The position numbers and the translations under genes were made by a program. This document shows, piece by piece, positions 9,078 through 17,359 of a DNA stretch of 64,000 nucleotides. Each line of letters opens with the position of its first letter. The first letter of the stretch is position 1. The stretch comes from Ralstonia sp. SET104. GTDB taxonomy: Bacteria > Pseudomonadota > Gammaproteobacteria > Burkholderiales > Burkholderiaceae. The notes under the pieces are model-generated. The model was not told the origin of the DNA and did not search any database. It worked only from the letters and a program-made list of their open reading frames with translations. Location of the stretch: NCBI RefSeq assembly GCF_003851545.1, contig NZ_BHVX01000003.1:1-64000 (forward strand), written 5' to 3'.

Positions 9078-9116
9078 TATTTTAGCCAGACTTTTTTCCA
9101 TCGCAGTGGAATTCAT

Positions 9117-10625
9117 ATGCAGACTATCGGGATAGTGGGTACCGGCGCCATGGGGCGTGGCATTGCGCAAATCTCGGCCCAGGCCGGTTTGCGGGTCAAG
9201 CTGTTTGACGCCAACGCGCAAGCCGTGGAAGCGGCGCGCGCGGCACTGGGCGACACGCTGACCAAGCTGGCCGCCAAAGGCAAGCTCACGGCGGATGACG
9301 CCAACGCCACAATCGCTCGGTTGATTCCGGCCAGCGCCCTCACCGACCTGGCCGACTGCGATCTCGTGATCGAAGCCATCGTTGAGAAGCTGGACGTCAA
9401 GCGCGAGCTCTTCCGTCAGCTTGAGGACATCGTCGGCGCGGATGCGATCCTGGCGTCGAATACCTCGTCGCTCTCGATCACTTCCATCGCAGCAGCATGC
9501 AAGCACCCAGAGCGGGTGGCGGGCTTCCACTTCTTTAACCCGGTGCCGCTGATGAAGGTGGTCGAGGTGATCGACGGCCTGCGCAGCGCGCCTGCCACCG
9601 GCGATGCCCTGGCCGCACTCGCCAAGCGCATGGGCCACACCGCCGTGCGCTGCATCGACATGCCGGGCTTCATCGTCAACCACGCCGGGCGCGGCATGAA
9701 CACCGAAGGCTTGCGCGTCGCCCAGGAAAGCGTGGCCGCGTTTGCCGATGTGGACGCCATCATGCGCGAGCAAGCGGGCTTTCGCATGGGCCCGTTCGAG
9801 CTGATGGACCTGACGGGGCTGGATGTCTCGCACCCGGTCATGGAATCGGTCTATCGCCAGTTCTATGACGAGCCGCGCTATCGCCCTTCACAGATCACGG
9901 CGGTGCGCTTTGCCGGCGGCATTCTCGGCCGCAAGACGGGCGAAGGGTTCTACCGCTACCCCGATGGGCAGAAGGAGGTCCGCGCCGAACCATCCGTGCC
10001 GACCGCGCGCCCATCATCTGTGTGGATCAGCCGCGCGCATGAAGCCGGCCACGCCGCCGCGCAACGTCTGTTGCTCGATCTGGGTATCACGCCGGAAGCG
10101 GGCTCCAAACCGCCAGCCAACGCGCTGATCATCGTGACGCCACGCGGCTTGGATGCCACTGCGTGCGTTGCGGCTGAGGGGCTGGATGCGCGCCGCACCG
10201 TGGCGCTCGACACGCTCTACCCGTTTGCCGCCACCAAGCGCCGCACGCTGATGACCACGCCCGCCACCGACCCGGCCTACCGCGATGCCGCACATGGCTT
10301 ACTCGCTTCTGACGGCGTGCCGGTGACGGTGATCCGCGATTCGGGCGGCTTCGTTGCGCAGCGCATCGTCGCGTGCATCGTCAACATTGCGTGCGACATC
10401 GCGCAACAACGCATCGCCACACCAACCGACATTGACCTCGCCGTCACGCTGGGCTTGGGCTATCCGCAGGGGCCGCTGGCGCTGGGCGATACGCTGGGCG
10501 CCAACGCCGTGCTCGAAGTGCTGCAAAACCTCTACACGCTCTACGGCGACCCGCGTTATCGTCCGAGCCCGTGGCTGCTGCGTCGTGCCCGTCTGGGCAT
10601 GTCGCTATTGACGCTCGACGCCTGA
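9117..10625 (+). CDS. 3-hydroxyacyl-CoA dehydrogenase (PaaH-like, double C-terminal domain)
   Basis: A 502-residue NAD-dependent dehydrogenase that oxidises L-3-hydroxyacyl-CoA to 3-ketoacyl-CoA in beta-oxidation-type pathways. The Rossmann motif GTGAMGRGIAQ is at residues 6-16; the catalytic segment SNTSSLSIT...HPERVAGFHFFNPVPLMKVVE carries the His-Glu pair. Two C-terminal 3HCDH helical domains follow (about 185-280 and 410-500), the arrangement of PaaH/PaaC and Hbd-like long forms. I chose the ATG at 9117 because the nucleotide-binding fold starts at once. It is followed 26 bases later by an enoyl-CoA hydratase, so the two act as consecutive beta-oxidation steps. The substrate range is not determinable. 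Confidence 0.92.
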   Translation: MQTIGIVGTGAMGRGIAQISAQAGLRVKLFDANAQAVEAARAALGDTLTKLAAKGKLTADDANATIARLIPASALTDLADCDLVIEAIVEKLDVKRELFRQLEDIVGADAILASNTSSLSITSIAAACKHPERVAGFHFFNPVPLMKVVEVIDGLRSAPATGDALAALAKRMGHTAVRCIDMPGFIVNHAGRGMNTEGLRVAQESVAAFADVDAIMREQAGFRMGPFELMDLTGLDVSHPVMESVYRQFYDEPRYRPSQITAVRFAGGILGRKTGEGFYRYPDGQKEVRAEPSVPTARPSSVWISRAHEAGHAAAQRLLLDLGITPEAGSKPPANALIIVTPRGLDATACVAAEGLDARRTVALDTLYPFAATKRRTLMTTPATDPAYRDAAHGLLASDGVPVTVIRDSGGFVAQRIVACIVNIACDIAQQRIATPTDIDLAVTLGLGYPQGPLALGDTLGANAVLEVLQNLYTLYGDPRYRPSPWLLRRARLGMSLLTLDA

Positions 10626-10651
10626 TTGCCGCCCACCCACACGAGGCCGCC

Positions 10652-11431
10652 ATGACTGCACAACTGCTCTCGAAACGCATCGGCTCCACGCTGGTGCTCA
10701 CGCTGTCCAACCCCGACGCACGCAACGCGCTGGATCCAGTGATGTACACCTCGTCGATGGAAGCTCTGGACCGTGCCGCCAACGACAACGAGATCCGCGC
10801 CATCATCTTCACCGGTGCCGGCAACGCGTTCTGCGCGGGCGGCAACCTGAACCGCCTGCTGGAAAATCGCAGCAAACCGAAGAGCGTGCAGGAAGACGGC
10901 ATCGACGCGCTCAACCATTGGATCGAAACGATCCGCACGTTTCCCAAGCCGGTGATTGCGGCAGTGGAAGGCCCCGCGGCAGGTGCGGGCTTCTCGCTGG
11001 TGCTGGCGTGCGACTTTGCGATTGCCGCGTCGGATGCGAAGTTCGTGATGGCGTATGTGAACGTGGCATTGACGCCGGACGGCGGCGGCTCGTGGCACAT
11101 CGCGCGCTTCCTGCCACGCCCGCTGGCGAGCGAAATCATCATGCTAGGCAAGCCCGTCGGGGCAGAACGGCTGGCGCATTTCGGTCTGATCAACGAGGTC
11201 GTCAAACCCGGCGAGGCATTGGACCACGCGCTGGCGTTGGCAGAAAAACTCGCCGCGCAATCGCCGCATGCGGTGGGCCGCATCAAGGGCCTGATCGCCA
11301 ACGCAGAAGACGCTTCACTGCACGATCACCTCAAGGCCGAGCAGCACAGCTTTGTCGAAGCGCTGCATCACGCTGATGGCAACGAAGGCATCTCCGCCTT
11401 CCTGCAAAAGCGCAAACCCCAATACCGCTAA
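10652..11431 (+). CDS. enoyl-CoA hydratase/isomerase family protein
   Basis: A 259-residue crotonase-fold protein. The oxyanion-hole regions are visible as AIIFTGAGNAFCAGGNLN (residues about 50-68) and GPAAGAGFSLVLACD (about 108-122). One usual catalytic Glu position is occupied within ALTPDGGGSW, where an Asp stands in place of Glu. This subgroup is often named 'oxepin-CoA hydrolase, alternative type' in automated annotation, but hydration of trans-2-enoyl-CoA remains the safer call. ATG 10652 is chosen because the crotonase domain begins directly after it. It lies between the dehydrogenase and a histidine phosphatase in one plus-strand operon. Confidence 0.9.
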   Translation: MTAQLLSKRIGSTLVLTLSNPDARNALDPVMYTSSMEALDRAANDNEIRAIIFTGAGNAFCAGGNLNRLLENRSKPKSVQEDGIDALNHWIETIRTFPKPVIAAVEGPAAGAGFSLVLACDFAIAASDAKFVMAYVNVALTPDGGGSWHIARFLPRPLASEIIMLGKPVGAERLAHFGLINEVVKPGEALDHALALAEKLAAQSPHAVGRIKGLIANAEDASLHDHLKAEQHSFVEALHHADGNEGISAFLQKRKPQYR

Positions 11432-11443
11432 TCACACGTTCGC

Positions 11444-12178
11444 ATGGTTCCCTTCCCGACACCCAAGCGCCGGCGCGTTTATCTGATGCGTCATGGCGCC
11501 GTGACGTACTTCGATGAAACCGGCCGACCCGTGGTGCCCGAAACGGTGCCGCTCAACGAAGAAGGCCGCAGGCAGGCAACCGCGGCCGGCCAGATCTTTG
11601 CGGCAGAAAACGTCGTCTTCGATCGGGTGATCGTCAGCGGGCTGCCACGCACGGTGGAGACCGCTCAACGCGTGCTGGCCGAAATGCCCGCTATGCAGGA
11701 ACGCGGCATTACGCTCGACCAATGGCCCGAACTGCAGGAGATCCGTGGCGGCAAGCTGGCAGAAATTCCCGAGCACAAAGTAGCGCAGGCCTTTATCGGC
11801 GCGTTTGAAGGCACGGTGCCGGAAGACCGGCGCTTCCTGAACGGCGAGAGCATCGGCGAGTTTCTCGACCGCGTGATCCCGGCCATCGTCCAACTGCGCG
11901 CGCAGCCCAACTGGGACACCGTACTGCTGGTGCTGCACGGCGGCACCAACCGCGCGATTCTCTCGCACGCCATCACTGGCGGCGAGCGCGTGTTCTTCGG
12001 CAACCTCGCGCAGACCGCCGGCTGCATCAACGTGCTCGACGTGGGTGACGCCCCGACCGACTGGGTGCTGCGCATGAGCAATTTCTCGGCGCCCTCGCCT
12101 ACGCATTTCGGCTCGCGGCTGACGACAATGGAGGTGCTGCTGCAGCAATACCTTCAACATCGCCAGCCGGCTGCCTGA
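11444..12178 (+). CDS. histidine phosphatase family protein
   Basis: A 244-residue cytosolic protein of the phosphoglycerate mutase-like histidine phosphatase superfamily. The phospho-accepting His is in YLMRHGAVTYF (about residue 18); a second Arg is in SGLPRTVETAQ (about 70) and the second core His in LLVLHGGTNRAIL (about 165). These are the complete catalytic set. It starts 12 bases after the enoyl-CoA hydratase and precedes an ACAD10/11-type kinase by 37 bases, so co-expression is likely. It may remove a phosphate placed by that kinase or a related small-molecule phosphate; this is inference from context. It has no sugar-phosphate mutase features. Confidence 0.88.
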   Translation: MVPFPTPKRRRVYLMRHGAVTYFDETGRPVVPETVPLNEEGRRQATAAGQIFAAENVVFDRVIVSGLPRTVETAQRVLAEMPAMQERGITLDQWPELQEIRGGKLAEIPEHKVAQAFIGAFEGTVPEDRRFLNGESIGEFLDRVIPAIVQLRAQPNWDTVLLVLHGGTNRAILSHAITGGERVFFGNLAQTAGCINVLDVGDAPTDWVLRMSNFSAPSPTHFGSRLTTMEVLLQQYLQHRQPAA

Positions 12179-12215
12179 CTTTTCCAAACACACAACAAGA
12201 TTCGGAGACACACCC

Positions 12216-13304
12216 ATGGCACAGACGGAGCAGCAGGATTTCTCGGCCTTTGAAGGGACGCGCCCAGTGGCGGAGCAACAGAAATTCGACGTCAATGCGC
12301 TGCAAGCGTGGATGCGCACGCACATCGACGGCTTTGCCGGCCCGCTCACCGTTGAGCAATTCAAGGGCGGCCAGTCGAACCCGACCTTCAAGCTGATCAC
12401 GCCAACGCAGACTTACGTGATGCGCGCCAAGCCCGGGCCGAAGGCGAAGCTGCTGCCCTCCGCGCACGCCATCGAGCGCGAGTACCGCGTGATGGATGCA
12501 CTCGCCAAGACCGATGTGCCCGTCGCAAAAATGGTTGCACTGTGCGAAGACGAAGCCGTCATCGGCCGCGCCTTCTACATCATGGAGTTCGTGCAGGGCC
12601 GCGTGCTGTGGGACCAGGCATTGCCCGGCATGGAGCCGGCCGAGCGCACCGCGATCTACGACGAGATGAACCGTGTCATCTCGACGCTGCACACGGTGGA
12701 CTATGCCGCCATCGGCCTGGCCGACTACGGCAAGCCCGGCAACTACTTCGCACGCCAGATCGAGCGCTGGAGCAAGCAATACAAGCTGTCGGAAACGGAG
12801 TCGATTCCGGCCATGGACAACCTGATCGAATGGCTGCCCAAGCACGTGCCGCAGGAAGCAGAAGAGATCACCAGCATCGTCCACGGCGACTACCGGCTCG
12901 ACAACCTGATCTTCCACCCGACCGAGCCGCGCGTACTGGCCATCCTGGATTGGGAGCTTTCCACGCTGGGCCACCCGCTGGCCGACTTCAGCTATCACTG
13001 CATGAGCTGGCACATCGAGCCGGGGCAGTTCCGCGGCGTGGCAGGGCTGGACTTCGCAGCGCTGGGCATTCCGTCGGAAGCCGAGTACATCCGCCAGTAT
13101 GAAGAGCGCACCGGCCGCCGCATCACCGGCGACTGGAACTTCTACCTCGCCTACAACATGTTCCGCATTGCCGGCATCCTGCAGGGGATCATGAAGCGCG
13201 TGGTGGACGGCACGGCGTCTTCAGCGCAAGCGCTGGAAGCGGGCAAGCGCGCCCGCCCGATGGCTGAACTCGGCTGGAAGTACGCCCAGCAGGCCGGCGC
13301 GTGA
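12216..13304 (+). CDS. ACAD10/11-type aminoglycoside-phosphotransferase-fold kinase
   Basis: A 362-residue member of the APH kinase-like family. Kinase features: glycine-rich FKGGQSNPTFKL (about 48-60), Lys in YVMRAKPG, hinge YIMEFVQGRV, catalytic loop IVHGDYRLDNLIF (about 223-235) and metal-binding Asp in ILDWELSTLGHP. These motifs match the N-terminal kinase domain of animal ACAD10/11 almost segment by segment. In animals that domain phosphorylates the hydroxyl of 4-hydroxyacyl-CoA, and in Pseudomonas putida LvaA does so in levulinate catabolism; the role here is by homology. The partner ACAD11-type dehydrogenase is encoded at 15107-16366. Confidence 0.9.
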   Translation: MAQTEQQDFSAFEGTRPVAEQQKFDVNALQAWMRTHIDGFAGPLTVEQFKGGQSNPTFKLITPTQTYVMRAKPGPKAKLLPSAHAIEREYRVMDALAKTDVPVAKMVALCEDEAVIGRAFYIMEFVQGRVLWDQALPGMEPAERTAIYDEMNRVISTLHTVDYAAIGLADYGKPGNYFARQIERWSKQYKLSETESIPAMDNLIEWLPKHVPQEAEEITSIVHGDYRLDNLIFHPTEPRVLAILDWELSTLGHPLADFSYHCMSWHIEPGQFRGVAGLDFAALGIPSEAEYIRQYEERTGRRITGDWNFYLAYNMFRIAGILQGIMKRVVDGTASSAQALEAGKRARPMAELGWKYAQQAGA

Positions 13305-13553
13305 CGTTGCGCCCCGCTCAGTAGCGGCTGACTCGTACTCGCACGCCGCCTCCAGCGGACAGGACAGCGGCGCTTCCAGCTCCAGCTCCAGCACCACCCC
13401 GCCCGGCAACTGCACGAAGATCTGTGCGGCAGGCCGCGCGGGGTGTTTTCTTACCTGATGCGGGATACCGCTATCACCCACGGCAGCCAGCACATCGGCC
13501 GCAGCTTTGCTGGCGGATTTTCTCGCTGCGCGTTTTGCACAGTTCAGCGCGCG
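13305..13553 (-). pseudogene. possible gene relic between the kinase and LysR genes
   Basis: Nearly 250 bases without an intact gene. On the minus strand, in the same frame as the LysR gene but beyond its TAG stop, an open frame encodes a Lys/Ala/Arg-rich segment (AKRAARKSASKAAADVL) and then a hydrophobic beta-like segment (IFVQLPGGVVLELELEAPL) before running into the 3' end of the kinase gene. The LPGGVVLELE segment recalls the C-terminal part of IS66-type OrfA proteins, but this is only a resemblance. It could instead be a decayed small regulator gene. No start codon with a ribosome site is apparent. Confidence 0.25.
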
Positions 13554-14501
13554 CTATCCATTCCCGTCGGCAAATGCTGCAACAGCGTCGTCCAGGGCCA
13601 CCTCTGCCATGGCGGCGAATACGTGATCGCGCAGCCAGCGGCTGGCGGCATCCTGGTCACTGTTGGTGTGCCAGTACAGGTACAGCTCCAGCGGCGACAC
13701 CCTGAACGGCAGTGGCAGCAGCACGTTGCCATACGGCTCGTTGGCGATGCGCGCGTACCGGATCGGTAGCGTCGCGAGCAGATCGGTGCAGCTCACCACG
13801 CGGCAGGCCGCCGGGTAGTGTTGGCAGCGTAGCCGCACGCGCCGCTCGTGTCCGAGGCGACGCAGTTCCACGTCCTCCAGCCCCGCGCCCCGACGCCGGG
13901 ACGACACATGCACGTGCTCGCACGCGAGGTAGCGCTCCAGTGTCAGCGGTTCGTGCGCGATGGGGTGGCCGGGGCGCGCCAGCACCACCATCGGATCGGT
14001 CAGCAGTGGCGCATGCCGGATCGCCGGCGACGCCGGCAGCAGAATGTCCGCCGCCGCGTCGATGGTGCCCGCCAGCAGTTCGGCTTCGAGTTGGCGGCGG
14101 TCTCCGCGCACGGTGGTTACGTCGATGCGCGGCGCTTCCTTGGCGATGGCCGCCATGAGCGGCGGCAGCAGCGTTGCTTCCAATGCATCGCGCATCGACA
14201 GCGTGAAGCGGCGCTCACTCGCGGCAGGGTCGAAGCGCGTGCCCTCACGCAAGGTGCGCTCGAAGCCTTGCAGCGCCGTGCGCACCTCCGCGATGAGCGT
14301 GCGCGCCAGCGGCGTCGGCACCATGCCCTGCCCGCGCCGCTCGAACAGCGGGTCGTCAAACAACTCGCGCAGCCGCCCCAGCGCATGGCTGACGGCCGGC
14401 TGCGTCAGGTTGAGCGTCCGTGCGGCCGCTGTGATCCCGCCTTCTGTATAGATGGCATCGAAGACGACAAACAGGTTCAGGTCGACCCGGGATATATGCA
14501 T
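13554..14501 (-). CDS. LysR-family transcriptional regulator
   Basis: A 315-residue LysR-type regulator. The N-terminal winged helix is clear: MHISRVDLNLFVVFDAI..., then ITAAARTLNLTQPAVSHALGRLR as the recognition helix (residues about 25-47) and DPLFERRGQGMVPT. The rest is the periplasmic-binding-like effector domain. The NodD/PcpR-type 'VDLNLFVVFDAIYTEG' start suggests that subgroup. I chose ATG 14501; a TTG at 14519 is possible. It is divergent from the thioesterase gene at 14595 and probably controls itself and the flanking thioesterase/acyl-CoA dehydrogenase pair. The effector is unknown. Confidence 0.92.
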   Translation of the reverse strand: MHISRVDLNLFVVFDAIYTEGGITAAARTLNLTQPAVSHALGRLRELFDDPLFERRGQGMVPTPLARTLIAEVRTALQGFERTLREGTRFDPAASERRFTLSMRDALEATLLPPLMAAIAKEAPRIDVTTVRGDRRQLEAELLAGTIDAAADILLPASPAIRHAPLLTDPMVVLARPGHPIAHEPLTLERYLACEHVHVSSRRRGAGLEDVELRRLGHERRVRLRCQHYPAACRVVSCTDLLATLPIRYARIANEPYGNVLLPLPFRVSPLELYLYWHTNSDQDAASRWLRDHVFAAMAEVALDDAVAAFADGNG

Positions 14502-14505
14502 GATA

Positions 14506-14521
14506 TTGATGTACCGCAATC
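14506..14521. promoter_or_regulatory. candidate LysR box (T-N11-A) at the LysR start
   Basis: ATTG-N8-CAAT, an interrupted dyad that fits the T-N11-A rule for LysR-type regulators (T at 14508, A at 14520). It lies just upstream of the LysR start codon, inside the divergent region shared with the thioesterase gene, the usual place for autoregulation. Short and unverified. Confidence 0.3.
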
Positions 14522-14594
14522 CACGAAATTCATTTCTCTTATTGTAGGCGAAGGCTTATTCTGCCGACACCACTTGTGAGTTGCGCCACGCGCC

Positions 14595-15050
14595 ATGACC
14601 ACAGCCACCGATCTCTCCGTACCCGCAGGCTTCGTATTGCTGAACAAGCCGAGCCCCTTCCTGACGATGCTGGGGCCGGTGTATGCACATGGGATGGGCG
14701 CGTCGATGGTGATGGGTTTTCACGTGGGGCCTCACCACCTGAACCGGCGCGGCATCTTGCACGGCGGCGTGGTGGCTTCGCTGGCCGATGCAGCGCTGGG
14801 CTATTGCCTGGCAGAGCCTGCCAGTGGCGACAGCAACGAAGGCGTACTGGCCATGTCCACTGCCAGCCTCACTGTGGATTTCATCGCCTCTGCCGGAGAA
14901 GGCGACTGGATCGAGATCACCCCGCACGGATTGCGCACCGGCAGCAAACTGGCCTTTGCGCAAGCCCTGTTCCACCGTGGCGACCGGTTGATCGCGCGCG
15001 CAAGTGCAGTGTTTGCCGTGCTTGGCGGGCGAATCGCCGAGACTGCCTGA
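14595..15050 (+). CDS. PaaI-family hotdog-fold acyl-CoA thioesterase
   Basis: A 151-residue single hotdog-domain protein. The family motif is present: LNRRGILHGGVVASLADAALGY (residues about 51-72), with the Gly-Gly turn after His and Asp in the central helix (LADAAL). The following strand MSTASLTVDFIASAGEGD matches PaaI/ComA2-type thioesterases, which hydrolyse acyl- or aroyl-CoA, often to rescue CoA from dead-end intermediates. It is cytosolic. It is divergent from the LysR gene and 56 bases upstream of the ACAD11-type dehydrogenase, so it probably works with that enzyme. The substrate cannot be read from sequence. Confidence 0.88.
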   Translation: MTTATDLSVPAGFVLLNKPSPFLTMLGPVYAHGMGASMVMGFHVGPHHLNRRGILHGGVVASLADAALGYCLAEPASGDSNEGVLAMSTASLTVDFIASAGEGDWIEITPHGLRTGSKLAFAQALFHRGDRLIARASAVFAVLGGRIAETA

Positions 15051-15106
15051 ACTGAGTTGATGGATTACCCGTTCGAGACGCTTGTTCGATGTACTGAGGA
15101 GACACC

Positions 15107-16366
15107 ATGAATTTCGACTACACGCCCAAGGTCAAGGAAATGCAGGCCCGCCTGCTTGAATTCTTCGACCAGCACATCTACCCGAACGAGCATCGCTTCC
15201 ACGAAGAAGTCGAAGCGAACCGCCGCGCGGGCAATGCCTGGATTCCGACCAAGGTCATCGAAGAACTCAAGCCGCTGGCGCGCAAGGCCGGGCTATGGAA
15301 CCTGTTCCTGCCGCGCTCGCCGCGCGCGCCGGAGGGTCTGTCGAACCTGGAATACGCGCCGCTGTGCGAGATCATGGGTCGCGTGCCCTGGGCGCCGGAA
15401 GTGTTCAACTGCTCGGCGCCCGACACCGGCAACATGGAGACGCTGGAACGCTACGCGTCGGAAGAACTGAAAGACCGCTGGCTCGAACCCCTGCTGCGCG
15501 GTGAGATCCGCTCCGCCTTCCTGATGACCGAGCCGGCCGTCGCCTCGTCAGACGCCACCAACATCGAATGCCGCATCGAACGCCAGGGCGATGAGTACGT
15601 CATCAACGGCCGCAAGTGGTGGTCCTCCGGCGCAGGCGACCCGCGCTGCGCCGTCTACATCGTCATGGGCAAGACCAACCCGGACGCAGGCCGCCATGAG
15701 CAGCAGTCGATGATCGTGGTGCCGGCCAACGCGCCGGGCATTACCGTCATGCGTCCGCTGTCGGTGTTCGGCTATGACGACGCCCCGCACGGCCATATGG
15801 AAGTCGACCTGAAGAACGTGCGCGTGCCAGCAGGCAACATCCTGCTGGGTGAAGGCCGCGGCTTCGAGATCGCTCAGGGCCGCCTGGGCCCGGGCCGTAT
15901 TCACCACTGCATGCGCAGCATCGGCGTGGCAGAACGCGCGCTGGAGCTGATGTGCAAGCGCCTGTCGTCGCGCATCGCGTTCGGCAAGGCCATCGCCCAG
16001 CACAGCGTGTGGCACGAGCGCATTGCCGAAGCGCGCTGCATGATCGAGCAGGCCCGCCTGCTCACGCTCAAGGCCGCGTACATGATGGACACCGTCGGCA
16101 ACAAGGTCGCCAAGGCCGAGATCGCAATGATCAAGGTCGTGGCCCCGAACATCGCCTGCCAGATCGTCGATTGGGCGATCCAGGCGCACGGCGGCGGCGG
16201 CGTGTCTGGCGATTTCCCGCTGGCCTCGGCCTACGCGCACCAGCGCACGCTGCGCCTGGCCGACGGCCCGGACGAAGTGCACCGCGCGGCCATCGCCAAG
16301 CTGGAACTGGCCAAGCATCTGCACCTGAAGGACGTGGTCGACATGCCGGTCACGCGCGGCGCATAA
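15107..16366 (+). CDS. acyl-CoA dehydrogenase, ACAD11 type
   Basis: A 419-residue FAD-dependent acyl-CoA dehydrogenase. The flavin/substrate segment [16 protein letters not shown], the [13 protein letters not shown] strand and the C-terminal [19 protein letters not shown] are strikingly like animal ACAD11; the section [21 protein letters not shown] is nearly the same. The DGPDEVH motif replaces the YEGTxEV of ordinary medium-chain enzymes. In animals this domain, with the kinase domain, converts 4-phosphoacyl-CoA to 2-enoyl-CoA; in P. putida LvaC plays that part. Here kinase and dehydrogenase are separate genes about 1.8 kb apart. GAGGAG precedes the ATG. A terminator follows. Confidence 0.92.
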   Translation: MNFDYTPKVKEMQARLLEFFDQHIYPNEHRFHEEVEANRRAGNAWIPTKVIEELKPLARKAGLWNLFLPRSPRAPEGLSNLEYAPLCEIMGRVPWAPEVFNCSAPDTGNMETLERYASEELKDRWLEPLLRGEIRSAFLMTEPAVASSDATNIECRIERQGDEYVINGRKWWSSGAGDPRCAVYIVMGKTNPDAGRHEQQSMIVVPANAPGITVMRPLSVFGYDDAPHGHMEVDLKNVRVPAGNILLGEGRGFEIAQGRLGPGRIHHCMRSIGVAERALELMCKRLSSRIAFGKAIAQHSVWHERIAEARCMIEQARLLTLKAAYMMDTVGNKVAKAEIAMIKVVAPNIACQIVDWAIQAHGGGGVSGDFPLASAYAHQRTLRLADGPDEVHRAAIAKLELAKHLHLKDVVDMPVTRGA

Positions 16367-16402
16367 CGACAGACAACTCCAGCCGTACCGTTCACTCCTT
16401 AA

Positions 16403-16427
16403 CCCCGCCTTGAGCGGGGATTTTTTT
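16403..16427 (+). terminator. intrinsic terminator after the ACAD11-type gene
   Basis: Stem CCCCGC / GCGGGG with loop CTTGA followed by A and seven T. It lies 37 bases after the stop codon. Confidence 0.88.
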
Positions 16428-16541
16428 GCCTGTGCCCACCCGTCTGCGCGTTTTCCGGTTCTGTGCTGGAATGGAACACTTTTGCAGGCTGCTGGTGGCC
16501 TGCGCGTCTCTTCCCCCGCCAGAAGTCAAGGAGCCAACGCG

Positions 16542-17234
16542 ATGATCGACGTCTATAGCTGGGCCACGCCCAACGGGCACAAAGTGCACATCATGCTGGA
16601 GGAATGCGACCTGCCTTACCGCGTTCACGGCATCAACATCGGCGCAGGAGACCAGTTCAAGCCCGACTTCCTCAAGATCAGCCCGAACAACAAGATCCCG
16701 GCGATCGTCGATCAAGATGGCCCCGACGGCAAACCCATCTCGCTGTTCGAGTCGGGCGCGATCCTGCTCTACCTCGCCGGCAAGACCGGCAAGTTCATCC
16801 CCGAAGACGTGCGCGGCAAGTACGAAGTGCTGCAGTGGCTGATGTTCCAGATGGGCGGCGTTGGCCCGATGCTCGGCCAGGCGCACCACTTCCGCATCTA
16901 TGCGCCGGAGAAGATTGACTATGCGGTCAACCGTTACACCAACGAGGCCAAGCGGCTGTATGGCGTGATCGACAAGCGCCTGACGGAATCGAAGTTTCTT
17001 GGCGGCCCGGATTACTCCATTGCCGACATCGCCACGTGGCCGTGGCTGCGCAGCTGGAAGAACCAAGGGATTGAGCTGTCGGATTACCCCAAGCTGCAGC
17101 GCTGGTTTGAAGCCATTGAAGAACGCCCCGCCGTGCAGCGCGCGGTGAAGGTGCTGGCCAAGGATCGCCAGCCGCTGCAAGACGACAAGGCGAAGGAGAT
17201 CCTGTTCGGCGCAACGCAATATCAGCGGCGCTGA
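16542..17234 (+). CDS. glutathione S-transferase, nu-class (YfcG/YghU-like)
   Basis: A 230-residue GST of the YfcG/YghU group. Features: start MIDVYSWATPNGHKVHIMLEE with the conserved Thr-Pro-Asn (residues 8-10) that contacts glutathione in this class, the cis-Pro segment NNKIPAIVDQDG and ESGAILLYLA. The helical C-terminal domain carries YSIADIATWPW. E. coli YfcG is a disulfide-bond reductase that binds two glutathiones; similar activity here is by homology. AAGGAG at 16528-16533 fixes the ATG at 16542. The gene stands alone between two terminators and converges on ureG. Confidence 0.92.
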   Translation: MIDVYSWATPNGHKVHIMLEECDLPYRVHGINIGAGDQFKPDFLKISPNNKIPAIVDQDGPDGKPISLFESGAILLYLAGKTGKFIPEDVRGKYEVLQWLMFQMGGVGPMLGQAHHFRIYAPEKIDYAVNRYTNEAKRLYGVIDKRLTESKFLGGPDYSIADIATWPWLRSWKNQGIELSDYPKLQRWFEAIEERPAVQRAVKVLAKDRQPLQDDKAKEILFGATQYQRR

Positions 17235-17271
17235 TTGAGCGCCAAGCGCGGCGAGAAGGGCTGCTTTTCTG

Positions 17272-17300
17272 AGGGCTGCTTTTTTTAGGGCAGCCCTTTT
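17272..17300 (+). terminator. probable terminator after the YfcG-like gene
   Basis: Stem AGGGCTGC / GCAGCCCT around a T-rich loop, followed by TTT. The left arm is duplicated just upstream (AGGGCTGCTTTTCTG at 17257-17271). It lies in the convergent gap between the GST gene and ureG. The T tract is short, so strength is uncertain. Confidence 0.55.
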
Positions 17301-17311
17301 GGCTGATCCAT

Positions 17312-17346
17312 CCTCGGTTTCGTCCGGCAATGGGCCGAAACCGAGG
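17312..17346. other. perfect 11-bp inverted repeat downstream of ureG
   Basis: CCTCGGTTTCG and its exact complement CGAAACCGAGG separated by 13 bases, 14 bases past the ureG stop. No T run follows on either strand, so it is more likely an mRNA 3'-end stabilising hairpin than a terminator by itself. Confidence 0.5.
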
Positions 17347-17359
17347 CGGACCGCCAACA

